A stretch of 64,000 bases of DNA from Protonemura montana (Eukaryota; Arthropoda; Insecta; Plecoptera; Nemouridae). How positions within the stretch are numbered: position 1 is the stretch's first letter; every line of letters begins with the position of its first letter. The translations under genes and the position numbers were made by a program. The notes under the pieces were generated by a model. That model saw only the letters and a list, made by a program, of their open reading frames with translations. It had not been told where the DNA came from and searched no databases. Positions 39,201-53,579 of the stretch are shown here, piece by piece. Where the stretch lies: NCBI GenBank assembly GCA_947568835.1, contig CANOQG010000007.1:3782001-3846000 (forward strand). The letters are read 5' to 3'.

Positions 39201-42024
39201 GGGCAGGACATGGGGCAGGACATGGGGCAGGACATGGGACAGGACATATGGCAGGACATGGGGCAGGACATGGGGCAGGACATGGGGCAGGACATGGGAC
39301 AGGACATGGGGCAGGACATGGGGCAGGACATAGGGCAGGACATGGGGCAGGACATGAGGCAGGACATGGGACAGGACATGGGGCAGGACATGGGGCAGGA
39401 CATGGGACAGGACATAGGGCAGGACTTGGGGCAGGACATGGGGCAGGACATGGGGCAGGACATGGGACAGGACATAGGGCAGGACATGGGGCAGGACATG
39501 TGGCAGGACATGGGGCAGGACATGGGGCAGGACATGGGTTAGGAAATGGGGCAGGACATGGGACATGGGGCAGGACATGTAGCAGGACATGGGGCAGGAC
39601 AAGGGGCAGGACATGGGACAGGACATAGGGCAGGACATGGGGCAGGACATGGGGCAGGACATGGGGCAGGACATGGGGCAGGACCTGGGGCATGACATGG
39701 GACATGGGGCAGGACATGGGGCAGGACATGGAGCAGGAAATGGGGCAGGACATGGGACAGGACATAGGGCAGGACTAGGGGCAGGACATGGGGCAGGACA
39801 TGGGGCAGGACATGGGACAGGACATATGGCAGGACATGGGGCAGGACATGGGGCAGGACATGGGGCAGGAAATGGGGCAGGACATGGGACATGGGGCAGG
39901 ACATGGGGCAGGACATGGGACAGGACATAGGGCAGGACATGGGGCAGGACATGGGGCAAAACATGGGGCAGGACATGGGACAGGACATGGGGCAGGACAT
40001 GGGGCAGGACATGGGGCAGGACATAGGGAAGGACATGGGGCAGGACATGGGGCAGGACATGGGGCAGGACATGGGACATGGGGCAAGACATGGGGCAGGA
40101 CATGGGGCAGAACATGGGGCAGGACATGGGGCAGGACATGGGACAGGACATAGGGAAGGACATGGGGCAGGACATGAGGCAGGACATGGGGCAGGACATG
40201 GGACATGGGGCAAGACATGGGGCAGGACATGGGGCAGAACATGGGGCAGGACATGGGGCAGGACACGGGGCAGGACATGGGGCAGGACATGGGGCAGGAA
40301 ATAGGACAGGACAAGGGGCAGGACATGAGGCAGGACATGGGACATGGGGCAGGACATGGGGCAGGACATGGGGCATGACATGGGGCAGGACATGGGACAG
40401 GACATGGGGCAGGACATGGGACATGGGGCAGGACATGGGGCAGGACATGGAGCAGGACATGGGACAGGACATAGGGCAGGACATGGGGCAGGACATGGGG
40501 CAGGACATGGGGCAGGACATGGGACAGGACATAGGGCAGGACTAGGGGCAGGACATGGGGCAGGACATGGGGCAGGACATGGGACAGGACATGGGGCAGG
40601 ACATGGGGCAGGACATGGGGCAGGACATGGGGCAGGAAATGGGGCAGGACATGGGACATGGGGCAGGACATGGAGCAGGACATGGAGAAGGACAAGGGGC
40701 AGGACATGGGGCAGGACATAGGGCAGGACATGGGGCAGGACATGGGGCAGGACATGGGGCAGGACATGGGACATGGGGCAAGACATGGGGCAGGACATAG
40801 GGCAGGACATGGGGCAGGACATGGGGCAGGACATGGGACAAGACATAGGGCAGGACATGGGGCAGGACATGGGGCAGGACATGGGGCAGGACATGGGACA
40901 TGGGGCAGGACAGGGGGAGGACATGGAGCAGGACATGGGGCAGGACATGGGGCAGGACATGGGACAGGACATAGGGAAGGACATGGGGCAGGACATGGGG
41001 CAGGACATGGGGCAGGACATGGGACATGGGGCAAGACATGGGGCAGGACATGGGGCAGGACATGGGGCAGGACATGGGGCAGGACATGGGGCAGGAAATG
41101 GGACAGGACAAAGGGCAGGACATGGGGCAGGACATGGGACATGGGGCAGGACATGGGGCAGGACATGGGGCATGACATGGGGCAGGACATGGGACAGGAC
41201 ATGGGGCAGGACATGGGGCAGGACATGGGGCAGGACATGGGGCAGGACATGAGGCAGGACATTGGACAGGACATGGGGCAAAACATGGGGCAGGACATGG
41301 GACAGGACATGGGACAGGACATGGGGCAGGACATGGGGCAGGACATGGGACATGAGGCAGGACAGGGGGAGGACATGGAGCGGGACATGGGGCAGGACAT
41401 GGGGCAGGACATGGAGCAGGATATGGGGCAGGAAATGGGGCAGGACATGGGACAGGACATAGGGCAGGACATGGGACAGGCCATGAGGCAGGACATGGGG
41501 CAGGACATAAGACATAGGGCAGGACAGGGGGAGGACATGGAGCAGGACATGGGGCATTACATGGGGCAGGACATAAGACAGGACATAGGGCAGGACATGG
41601 GGCAGGACATGGGGCAGGACATGGGGCAGGACATGGGACATGGGGCAAGACATGGGGCAGGACATGAGGCAGGACATGGGGCAGGACATGGGGCAGGACA
41701 TGGGGCAGGACATGGGGTAGGACATGGGGCAGGAAATGGGACAGGACAAGGGGCAGGACATGGGGCAGGACATGGGACATGGGGCAGGACATGGGGCAGG
41801 ACATGGGACATGGGGCAGGACATGGGGCAGGACATGGAGCAGGACATGGGACAGGACATAGGGCAGGACATGGGGCAGGACATAGGGCAGGACATGGGGC
41901 AGGACATGGGGCAGGACATGGGGCAGGACATAGGGCAGGACATGGGGCAGGACATGAGGCAGGACATGGGACAGGACATGGGGCAGGACATGGGGCAGGA
42001 CATGGGACAGGACATAGGGCAGGA
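36205..42024. repeat. Cycle 11: 5,820-bp cycle with doubled B segment
   Basis: A 36,205, B 37,361, B 38,486, C 39,539, A 39,775, A 40,542, D 41,557, A 42,025. The B region is present twice, 1,125 bp apart, which makes it longer than a complete cycle. The A-to-A step is 767 bp instead of 863 bp because of a 96-bp deletion. A single A at 39,476 replaces the G found at 47,691 and 31,165. Confidence 0.86.
40542..42024. repeat. 1,483-bp A-D-A module, copy at 40.5 kb
   Basis: Standard spacing of 1,015 and 468 bp. It lies directly after the 96-bp deletion of cycle 11. Confidence 0.85.
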
Positions 42025-44419
42025 CTAGGGGCAGGACATGGGGCAGGACATGGGGCAGGACATGGGACAGGACATGGGGCAGGACATGGGGCAGGACATG
42101 TGGCAGGACATGGGGCAGGACATGGGGCAGGACATGGGGCAGGAAATGGGGCAGGACATGGGACATGGGGCAGGACATGGAGCAGGACATGGGGCAGGAC
42201 AAGGGGCAGGACATGGGGCAGGACATAGGGCAGGACATGGGGCAGGACATGGGGCAGGACATGGGGCAGGACATGGGACATGGGGCAAGACATGGGGCAG
42301 AACATAGGGCAGGACATGGGGCAGGACATGGGGCAGGACATGGGACAAGACATAGGGCAGGACATGGGGCAGGACATGGGGCAGGACATGGGGCAGGACA
42401 TGGGACATGGGGCAGGACAGGGGGAGGACATGGAGCAGGACATGGGGCAGGACATGGGGCAGGACATGGGACAGGACATAGGGAAGGACATGGGGCAGGA
42501 CATGGGGCAGGACATGGGGCAGGACATGGAACATGGGGCAAGACATGGGGCAGGACATGGGGCAGGACATAGGGCAGGACATGGGGCAGGACATGGGGCA
42601 GGAAATGGGACAGGACAAAGGGCAGGACATGGGGCAGGACATGGGGCAGGACATGGGGCAGGACATAGGGCAGGACATGGGGCAGGACATGGGGCAGGAC
42701 ATGGAGCAGGACATGGGACATGACATGGGACAGGACATGGGGCAGGACATGGGGCAGGACATGGGGCAGGACATGGGGCAGGACATGAGGCAGGACATAG
42801 GGCAGGACATGGGGTAGGACATGAGGCAGGACATGGGACAGGACATGGGGCAGGACATGGGGCAGGACATGGGACAGGACATAGGGCAGGACATGGGGCA
42901 GGACATGGGGCAAAACATGGGGCAGGACATGGGACAGGACATGGGGCAGGACATGGGGCAGGACATGGGGCAGGACATGGGGCAGGACATGGGGCAGGAC
43001 ATGGGGCAGGACATGAGGCAGGACATGGGACATGGGGCAGGACATGGGGCAGGACATGGAGCAGGACATGGGACATGACATGGGACAGGACATGGGACAG
43101 GACATAGGGCAGGAAATGGGGCAGGACATGGGGCAGGACATACGGCAGGACATGGGGCAGGACATGGGGCAGGACATGGGTCAGGACATGGGGCAGGACA
43201 TGAGGCAGGACTTGGGGCAGGACATGGGGCAGGACATGGGGCAGGACATGGGACAGGACATGGGGCAGGACATGGGGCAGGACATGGGGCAGGACATGGG
43301 GCAGGACATGGGGCAGGACATGGGGCAGGACATGGGACAGGACATGGGGCAGGACATGGGGCAGAACATGGAGCAGGACATGGGACATGACATGGGACAG
43401 GACATGGGACAGGACATAGGGCAGGACATGGGGCAGGACATGGGGCAGGACATAGGGCAGGACATGGGGCAGGACATGGGGCAGGACATGGGGCAGGACA
43501 TAGGGCAGGACATGGGGCAGGACATGGGGCAGGACATGGAGCAGGACATGGGGCAGGACATTGGGCAGGACATGGGACAGGACATGGGGCAGGACATGGG
43601 GCAGGACATGGGGCAGGATATGGGGCAGGACATGGGGCAGGACATGAGGCAGGACATTGGACAGGACATGGGGCAAAACATGGGGCAGGACATGGGACAG
43701 GACATGGGACAGGACATGGGGCAGGACATGGGGCAGGACATGGGACATGAGGCAGGACAGGGGGAGGACATGGAGCGGGACATGGGGCAGGACATGGGGC
43801 AGGACATGGAGCAGGATATGGGGCAGGAAATGGGGCAGGACATGGGACAGGACATAGGGCAGGACATGGGACAGGCCATGAGGCAGGACATGGGGCAGGA
43901 CATAAGACATAGGGCAGGACAGGGGGAGGACATGGAGCAGGACATGGGGCATTACATGGGGCAGGACATAAGACAGGACATAGGGCAGGACATGGGGCAG
44001 GACATGGGGCAGGACATGGGGCAGGACATGGGACATGGGGCAAGACATGGGGCAGGACATGAGGCAGGACATGGGGCAGGACATGGGGCAGGACATGGGG
44101 CAGGACATGGGGTAGGACATGGGGCAGGAAATGGGACAGGACAAGGGGCAGGACATGGGGCAGGACATGGGACATGGGGCAGGACATGGGGCAGGACATG
44201 GGACATGGGGCAGGACATGGGGCAGGACATGGAGCAGGACATGGGACAGGACATAGGGCAGGACATGGGGCAGGACATAGGGCAGGACATGGGGCAGGAC
44301 ATGGGGCAGGACATGGGGCAGGACATAGGGCAGGACATGGGGCAGGACATGAGGCAGGACATGGGACAGGACATGGGGCAGGACATGGGGCAGGACATGG
44401 GACAGGACATAGGGCAGGA
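42025..44419. repeat. Cycle 12: 2,395-bp cycle
   Basis: A 42,025, B 43,181, D 43,952, A 44,420; the 8,215-bp-displaced counterpart of cycle 10, with the same CAGAACATAG and GGAACAT variants. Confidence 0.87.
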
Positions 44420-47400
44420 CTAGGGGCAGGACATGGGGCAGGACATGGGGCAGGACATGGGACAGGACATGGGGCAGGACATGGGGCAGGACATGTGGCA
44501 GGACATGGGGCAGGACATGGGGCAGGACATGGGGCAGGAAATGGGGCAGGACATGGGACATGGGGCAGGACATGGAGCAGGACATGGGGCAGGACAAGGG
44601 GCAGGACATGGGGCAGGACATAGGGCAGGACATGGGGCAGGACATGGGGCAGGACATGGGGCAGGACATGGGACATGGGGCAAGACATGGGGCAGAACAT
44701 AGGGCAGGACATGGGGCAGGACATGGGGCAGGACATGGGACAAGACATAGGGCAGGACATGGGGCAGGACATGGGGCAGGACATGGGGCAGGACATGGGA
44801 CATGGGGCAGGACAGGGGGAGGACATGGAGCAGGACATGGGGCAGGACATGGGGCAGGACATGGGACAGGACATAGGGAAGGACATGGGGCAGGACATGG
44901 GGCAGGACATGGGGCAGGACATGGAACATGGGGCAAGACATGGGGCAGGACATGGGGCAGGACATAGGGCAGGACATGGGGCAGGACATGGGGCAGGAAA
45001 TGGGACAGGACAAAGGGCAGGACATGGGGCAGGACATGGGGCAGGACATGGGGCAGGACATAGGGCAGGACATGGGGCAGGACATGGGGCAGGACATGGA
45101 GCAGGACATGGGACATGACATGGGACAGGACATGGGGCAGGACATGGGGCAGGACATGGGGCAGGACATGGGGCAGGACATGAGGCAGGACATAGGGCAG
45201 GACATGGGGTAGGACATGAGGCAGGACATGGGACAGGACATGGGGCAGGACATGGGGCAGGACATGGGACAGGACATAGGGCAGGACATGGGGCAGGACA
45301 TGGGGCAAAACATGGGGCAGGACATGGGACAGGACATGGGGCAGGACATGGGGCAGGACATGGGGCAGGACATGGGGCAGGACATGGGGCAGGACATGGG
45401 GCAGGACATGAGGCAGGACATGGGACATGGGGCAGGACATGGGGCAGGACATGGAGCAGGACATGGGACATGACATGGGACAGGACATGGGACAGGACAT
45501 AGGGCAGGAAATGGGGCAGGACATGGGGCAGGACATACGGCAGGACATGGGGCAGGACATGGGGCAGGACATGGGTCAGGACATGGGGCAGGACATGAGG
45601 CAGGACTTGGGGCAGGACATGGGGCAGGACATGGGGCAGGACATGGGACAGGACATGGGGCAGGACATGGGGCAGGACATGGGGCAGGACATGGGGCAGG
45701 ACATGGGGCAGGACATGGGGCAGGACATGGGACAGGACATGGGGCAGGACATGGGGCAGAACATGGAGCAGGACATGGGACATGACATGGGACAGGACAT
45801 GGGACAGGACATAGGGCAGGACATGGGGCAGGACATGGGGCAGGACATAGGGCAGGACATGGGGCAGGACATGGGGCAGGACATGGGGCAGGACATAGGG
45901 CAGGACATGGGGCAGGACATGGGGCAGGACATGGAGCAGGACATGGGGCAGGACATTGGGCAGGACATGGGACAGGACATGGGGCAGGACATGGGGCAGG
46001 ACATGGGGCAGGATATGGGGCAGGACATGGGGCAGGACATGAGGCAGGACATGGGACATGAGGTAAGACATGGGGCAGGACATGGAGCAGGACATGGGAC
46101 AGGACATGGGGCAGGACATGGGGCAGGACATGGGGCATGACATGGGACATGGGGCAGGACATGGGGCGGGACATGGAGCAGAAAATGGGGCAGGACATGG
46201 GGCAGGACATAGGGCAGGACATGGGGCAGGACATGGGGCAGGACATGGGGCAGGACATGGGACATGGGGCAAGACATGGGGCAGGACATAGGGCAGGACA
46301 TGGGGCAGGACATGGGGCAGGACATGGGACAGGACATAGGGCAGGACATGGGGCAGGACATGGGGCAGGACATGGGGCAGGACATGGGACAGGACATGGG
46401 ACAGGACATAGGGCAGGACATGGGGCAGGACATGGGGCAGGACATAGGGCAGGACATGGGGCAGGACATGGGGCAGGACATAGGGCAGGACATGGGGCAG
46501 GACATGGGGCAGGACATGGGGCAGGACATAGGGCAGGACATGGGGCAGGACATGGGGCAGGACATGGGGCAGGACATGGAGCAGGACATGGGACATGACA
46601 TGGGACAGGACATGGGACAGGACATAGGGCAGGAAATGGGGCAGGACATGGGGCAGGACATACGGCAGGACATGGGGCAGGACATGGGGCAGGACATGGG
46701 TCAGGACATGGGGCAGGACATGAGGCAGGACTTGGGGCAGGACATGGGGCAGGACATGGGGCAGGACATGGGACAGGACATGGGGCAGGACATGGGGCAG
46801 GACATGGGGCAGGACATGGGGCAGGACATGGGGCAGGACATGGGGCAGGACATGGGACAGGACATGGGGCAGGACATGGGGCAGAACATGGAGCAGGACA
46901 TGGGACATGACATGGGACAGGACATGGGACAGGACATAGGGCAGGACATGGGGCAGGACATGGGGCAGGACATAGGGCAGGACATGGGGCAGGACATGGG
47001 GCAGGACATGGGGCAGGACATAGGGCAGGACATGGGGCAGGACATGGGGCAGGACATGGAGCAGGACATGGGGCAGGACATTGGGCAGGACATGGGACAG
47101 GACATGGGGCAGGACATGGGGCAGGACATGGGGCAGGATATGGGGCAGGACATGGGGCAGGACATGAGGCAGGACATGGGACATGAGGTAAGACATGGGG
47201 CAGGACATGGAGCAGGACATGGGACAGGACATGGGGCAGGACATGGGGCAGGACATGGGGCATGACATGGGACATGGGGCAGGACATGGGGCGGGACATG
47301 GAGCAGAAAATGGGGCAGGACATGGGGCAGGACATAGGGCAGGACATGGGGCAGGACATGGGGCAGGACATGGGGCAGGACATGGGACATGGGGCAAGAC

Positions 47401-50335
47401 ATGGGGCAGGACATAGGGCAGGACATGGGGCAGGACATGGGGCAGGACATGGGACAGGACATATGGCAGGACATGGGGCAGGACATGGGGCAGGACATGG
47501 GGCAGGACATGGGACAGGACATGGGGCAGGACATGGGGCAGGACATAGGGCAGGACATGGGGCAGGACATGAGGCAGGACATGGGACAGGACATGGGGCA
47601 GGACATGGGGCAGGACATGGGACAGGACATAGGGCAGGACTTGGGGCAGGACATGGGGCAGGACATGGGGCAGGACATGGGACAGGACATGGGGCAGGAC
47701 ATGGGGCAGGACATGTGGCAGGACATGGGGCAGGACATGGGGCAGGACATGGGTTAGGAAATGGGGCAGGACATGGGACATGGGGCAGGACATGTAGCAG
47801 GACATGGGGCAGGACAAGGGGCAGGACATGGGACAGGACATAGGGCAGGACATGGGGCAGGACATGGGGCAGGACATGGGGCAGGACATGGGGCAGGACC
47901 TGGGGCATGACATGGGACATGGGGCAGGACATGGGGCAGGACATGGAGCAGGAAATGGGGCAGGACATGGGACAGGACATAGGGCAGGACTAGGGGCAGG
48001 ACATGGGGCAGGACATGGGGCAGGACATGGGACAGGACATATGGCAGGACATGGGGCAGGACATGGGGCAGGACATGGGGCAGGAAATGGGGCAGGACAT
48101 GGGACATGGGGCAGGACATGGGGCAGGACATGGGACAGGACATAGGGCAGGACATGGGGCAGGACATGGGGCAAAACATGGGGCAGGACATGGGACAGGA
48201 CATGGGGCAGGACATGGGGCAGGACATGGGGCAGGACATAGGGAAGGACATGGGGCAGGACATGGGGCAGGACATGGGGCAGGACATGGGACATGGGGCA
48301 AGACATGGGGCAGGACATGGGGCAGAACATGGGGCAGGACATGGGGCAGGACATGGGACAGGACATAGGGAAGGACATGGGGCAGGACATGAGGCAGGAC
48401 ATGGGGCAGGACATGGGACATGGGGCAAGACATGGGGCAGGACATGGGGCAGAACATGGGGCAGGACATGGGGCAGGACACGGGGCAGGACATGGGGCAG
48501 GACATGGGGCAGGAAATAGGACAGGACAAGGGGCAGGACATGAGGCAGGACATGGGACATGGGGCAGGACATGGGGCAGGACATGGGGCATGACATGGGG
48601 CAGGACATGGGACAGGACATGGGGCAGGACATGGGACATGGGGCAGGACATGGGGCAGGACATGGAGCAGGACATGGGACAGGACATAGGGCAGGACATG
48701 GGGCAGGACATAGGGCAGGACATGGGGCAGGACATGGGGCAGGACATGGGGCAGGACATAGGGCAGGACATGGGGCAGGACATGAGGCAGGACATGGGAC
48801 AGGACATGGGGCAGGACATGGGGCAGGACATGGGACAGGACATAGGGCAGGACTAGGGGCAGGACATGGGGCAGGACATGGGGCAGGACATGGGACAGGA
48901 CATGGGGCAGGACATGGGGCAGGACATGGGGCAGGACATGGGGCAGGAAATGGGGCAGGACATGGGACATGGGGCAGGACATGGAGCAGGACATGGAGAA
49001 GGACAAGGGGCAGGACATGGGGCAGGACATAGGGCAGGACATGGGGCAGGACATGGGGCAGGACATGGGGCAGGACATGGGACATGGGGCAAGACATGGG
49101 GCAGGACATAGGGCAGGACATGGGGCAGGACATGGGGCAGGACATGGGACAAGACATAGGGCAGGACATGGGGCAGGACATGGGGCAGGACATGGGGCAG
49201 GACATGGGACATGGGGCAGGACAGGGGGAGGACATGGAGCAGGACATGGGGCAGGACATGGGGCAGGACATGGGACAGGACATAGGGAAGGACATGGGGC
49301 AGGACATGGGGCAGGACATGGGGCAGGACATGGGACATGGGGCAAGACATGGGGCAGGACATGGGGCAGGACATGGGGCAGGACATGGGGCAGGACATGG
49401 GGCAGGAAATGGGACAGGACAAAGGGCAGGACATGGGGCAGGACATGGGACATGGGGCAGGACATGGGGCAGGACATGGGGCATGACATGGGGCAGGACA
49501 TGGGACAGGACATGGGGCAGGACATGGGGCAGGACATGGGGCAGGACATGGGGCAGGACATGAGGCAGGACATTGGACAGGACATGGGGCAAAACATGGG
49601 GCAGGACATGGGACAGGACATGGGACAGGACATGGGGCAGGACATGGGGCAGGACATGGGACATGAGGCAGGACAGGGGGAGGACATGGAGCGGGACATG
49701 GGGCAGGACATGGGGCAGGACATGGAGCAGGATATGGGGCAGGAAATGGGGCAGGACATGGGACAGGACATAGGGCAGGACATGGGACAGGCCATGAGGC
49801 AGGACATGGGGCAGGACATAAGACATAGGGCAGGACAGGGGGAGGACATGGAGCAGGACATGGGGCATTACATGGGGCAGGACATAAGACAGGACATAGG
49901 GCAGGACATGGGGCAGGACATGGGGCAGGACATGGGGCAGGACATGGGACATGGGGCAAGACATGGGGCAGGACATGAGGCAGGACATGGGGCAGGACAT
50001 GGGGCAGGACATGGGGCAGGACATGGGGTAGGACATGGGGCAGGAAATGGGACAGGACAAGGGGCAGGACATGGGGCAGGACATGGGACATGGGGCAGGA
50101 CATGGGGCAGGACATGGGACATGGGGCAGGACATGGGGCAGGACATGGAGCAGGACATGGGACAGGACATAGGGCAGGACATGGGGCAGGACATAGGGCA
50201 GGACATGGGGCAGGACATGGGGCAGGACATGGGGCAGGACATAGGGCAGGACATGGGGCAGGACATGAGGCAGGACATGGGACAGGACATGGGGCAGGAC
50301 ATGGGGCAGGACATGGGACAGGACATAGGGCAGGA
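44420..50335. repeat. Cycle 13: 5,916-bp cycle with doubled B segment
   Basis: A 44,420, B 45,576, B 46,701, C 47,754, A 47,990, A 48,853, D 49,868, A 50,336. Same layout as cycle 11 but with the full 863-bp A-to-A step. Confidence 0.87.
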
Positions 50336-51390
50336 CTAGGGGCAGGACATGGGGCAGGACATGGGGCAGGACATGGGACAGGACATGGGGCAGGACATGG
50401 GGCAGGACATGTGGCAGGACATGGGGCAGGACATGGGGCAGGACATGGGGCAGGAAATGGGGCAGGACATGGGACATGGGGCAGGACATGGAGCAGGACA
50501 TGGGGCAGGACAAGGGGCAGGACATGGGGCAGGACATAGGGCAGGACATGGGGCAGGACATGGGGCAGGACATGGGGCAGGACATGGGACATGGGGCAAG
50601 ACATGGGGCAGAACATAGGGCAGGACATGGGGCAGGACATGGGGCAGGACATGGGACAAGACATAGGGCAGGACATGGGGCAGGACATGGGGCAGGACAT
50701 GGGGCAGGACATGGGACATGGGGCAGGACAGGGGGAGGACATGGAGCAGGACATGGGGCAGGACATGGGGCAGGACATGGGACAGGACATAGGGAAGGAC
50801 ATGGGGCAGGACATGGGGCAGGACATGGGGCAGGACATGGGACATGGGGCAAGACATGGGGCAGGACATGGGGCAGGACATAGGGCAGGACATGGGGCAG
50901 GACATGGGGCAGGAAATGGGACAGGACAAAGGGCAGGACATGGGGCAGGACATGGGGCAGGACATGGGGCAGGACATAGGGCAGGACATGGGGCAGGACA
51001 TGGGGCAGGACATGGAGCAGGACATGGGACATGACATGGGACAGGACATGGGGCAGGACATGGGGCAGGACATGGGGCAGGACATGGGGCAGGACATGAG
51101 GCAGGACATAGGGCAGGACATGGGGTAGGACATGAGGCAGGACATGGGACAGGACATGGGGCAGGACATGGGGCAGGACATGGGACAGGACATAGGGCAG
51201 GACATGGGGCAGGACATGGGGCAAAACATGGGGCAGGACATGGGACAGGACATGGGGCAGGACATGGGGCAGGACATGGGGCAGGACATGGGGCAGGACA
51301 TGGGGCAGGACATGGGGCAGGACATGAGGCAGGACATGGGACATGGGGCAGGACATGGGGCAGGACATGGAGCAGGACATGGGACATGAC
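47754..51390. repeat. 8.2-kb super-unit, partial copy 3
   Basis: From C 47,754 the order of copy 2 is followed at offset 8,215, then 8,311 after the 96-bp site, up to about 51,390. There the sequence switches into a repeat of 48.2 kb onward. Confidence 0.82.
48853..50335. repeat. 1,483-bp A-D-A module, copy at 48.9 kb
   Basis: Standard spacing; repeated 3,244 bp downstream at 52,097. Confidence 0.85.
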
Positions 51391-53579
51391 ATGGGACAGG
51401 ACATGGGGCAGGACATGGGGCAGGACATGGGGCAGGACATGGGGCAGGACATGGGGCAGGACATGAGGCAGGACATGGGACATAGGGAAGGACATGGGGC
51501 AGGACATGGGGCAGGACATGGGGCAGGACATGGGACATGGGGCAAGACATGGGGCAGGACATGGGGCAGAACATGGGGCAGGACATGGGGCAGGACATGG
51601 GACAGGACAAAGGGAAGGACATGGGGCAGGACATGAGGCAGGACATGGGGCAGGACATGGGACATGGGGCAAGACATGGGGCAGGACATGGGGCAGAACA
51701 TGGGGCAGGACATGGGGCAGGACACGGGGCAGGACATGGGGCAGGACATGGGGCAGGAAATAGGACAGGACAAGGGGCAGGACATGAGGCAGGACATGGG
51801 ACATGGGGCAGGACATGGGGCAGGACATGGGGCATGACATGGGGCAGGACATGGGACAGGACATGGGGCAGGACATGGGACATGGGGCAGGACATGGGGC
51901 AGGACATGGAGCAGGACATGGGACAGGACATAGGGCAGGACATGGGGCAGGACATAGGGCAGGACATGGGGCAGGACATGGGGCAGGACATGGGGCAGGA
52001 CATAGGGCAGGACATGGGGCAGGACATGAGGCAGGACATGGGACAGGACATGGGGCAGGACATGGGGCAGGACATGGGACAGGACATAGGGCAGGACTAG
52101 GGGCAGGACATGGGGCAGGACATGGGGCAGGACATGGGACAGGACATGGGGCAGGACATGGGGCAGGACATGGGGCAGGACATGGGGCAGGAAATGGGGC
52201 AGGACATGGGACATGGGGCAGGACATGGAGCAGGACATGGAGAAGGACAAGGGGCAGGACATGGGGCAGGACATAGGGCAGGACATGGGGCAGGACATGG
52301 GGCAGGACATGGGGCAGGACATGGGACATGGGGCAAGACATGGGGCAGGACATAGGGCAGGACATGGGGCAGGACATGGGGCAGGACATGGGACAAGACA
52401 TAGGGCAGGACATGGGGCAGGACATGGGGCAGGACATGGGGCAGGACATGGGACATGGGGCAGGACAGGGGGAGGACATGGAGCAGGACATGGGGCAGGA
52501 CATGGGGCAGGACATGGGACAGGACATAGGGAAGGACATGGGGCAGGACATGGGGCAGGACATGGGGCAGGACATGGGACATGGGGCAAGACATGGGGCA
52601 GGACATGGGGCAGGACATGGGGCAGGACATGGGGCAGGACATGGGGCAGGAAATGGGACAGGACAAAGGGCAGGACATGGGGCAGGACATGGGACATGGG
52701 GCAGGACATGGGGCAGGACATGGGGCATGACATGGGGCAGGACATGGGACAGGACATGGGGCAGGACATGGGGCAGGACATGGGGCAGGACATGGGGCAG
52801 GACATGAGGCAGGACATTGGACAGGACATGGGGCAAAACATGGGGCAGGACATGGGACAGGACATGGGACAGGACATGGGGCAGGACATGGGGCAGGACA
52901 TGGGACATGAGGCAGGACAGGGGGAGGACATGGAGCGGGACATGGGGCAGGACATGGGGCAGGACATGGAGCAGGATATGGGGCAGGAAATGGGGCAGGA
53001 CATGGGACAGGACATAGGGCAGGACATGGGACAGGCCATGAGGCAGGACATGGGGCAGGACATAAGACATAGGGCAGGACAGGGGGAGGACATGGAGCAG
53101 GACATGGGGCATTACATGGGGCAGGACATAAGACAGGACATAGGGCAGGACATGGGGCAGGACATGGGGCAGGACATGGGGCAGGACATGGGACATGGGG
53201 CAAGACATGGGGCAGGACATGAGGCAGGACATGGGGCAGGACATGGGGCAGGACATGGGGCAGGACATGGGGTAGGACATGGGGCAGGAAATGGGACAGG
53301 ACAAGGGGCAGGACATGGGGCAGGACATGGGACATGGGGCAGGACATGGGGCAGGACATGGGACATGGGGCAGGACATGGGGCAGGACATGGAGCAGGAC
53401 ATGGGACAGGACATAGGGCAGGACATGGGGCAGGACATAGGGCAGGACATGGGGCAGGACATGGGGCAGGACATGGGGCAGGACATAGGGCAGGACATGG
53501 GGCAGGACATGAGGCAGGACATGGGACAGGACATGGGGCAGGACATGGGGCAGGACATGGGACAGGACATAGGGCAGGA
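50336..53579. repeat. Cycle 14: 3,244-bp tandem-duplication unit
   Basis: A 50,336, A 52,097, D 53,112, A 53,580. Sites at 48,853, 49,868 and 50,336 recur 3,244 bp later, and 50,349-51,389 recurs at 53,593-54,633. The join lies near 51,390-51,490, where a CATAGGGAAGG segment follows directly on a GGGACAT unit. Confidence 0.86.
52097..53579. repeat. 1,483-bp A-D-A module, copy at 52.1 kb
   Basis: Standard spacing; the downstream partner of the 48,853 copy in the 3,244-bp duplication. Confidence 0.85.

Larger units (their letters stand above)
31228..39538. repeat. 8.3-kb super-unit, copy 1 (C site to C site)
   Basis: The ordered landmarks from C 31,228 to C 39,539 span 8,311 bp and recur in copy 2. 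Matching sequence begins upstream of the C site, so the true duplication edge is near 30.0 kb. The unit holds the second part of a complete cycle, one 2,395-bp cycle and most of a 5.8-kb cycle. Confidence 0.88.
39539..47753. repeat. 8.2-kb super-unit, copy 2
   Basis: 8,215 bp from C 39,539 to C 47,754. Landmarks from 40,542 back to 32,327, and forward from 33,342 to 39,775, are displaced by exactly 8,215 bp between copies. The 96-bp difference from copy 1 lies between 40,440 and 40,540. Confidence 0.88.
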
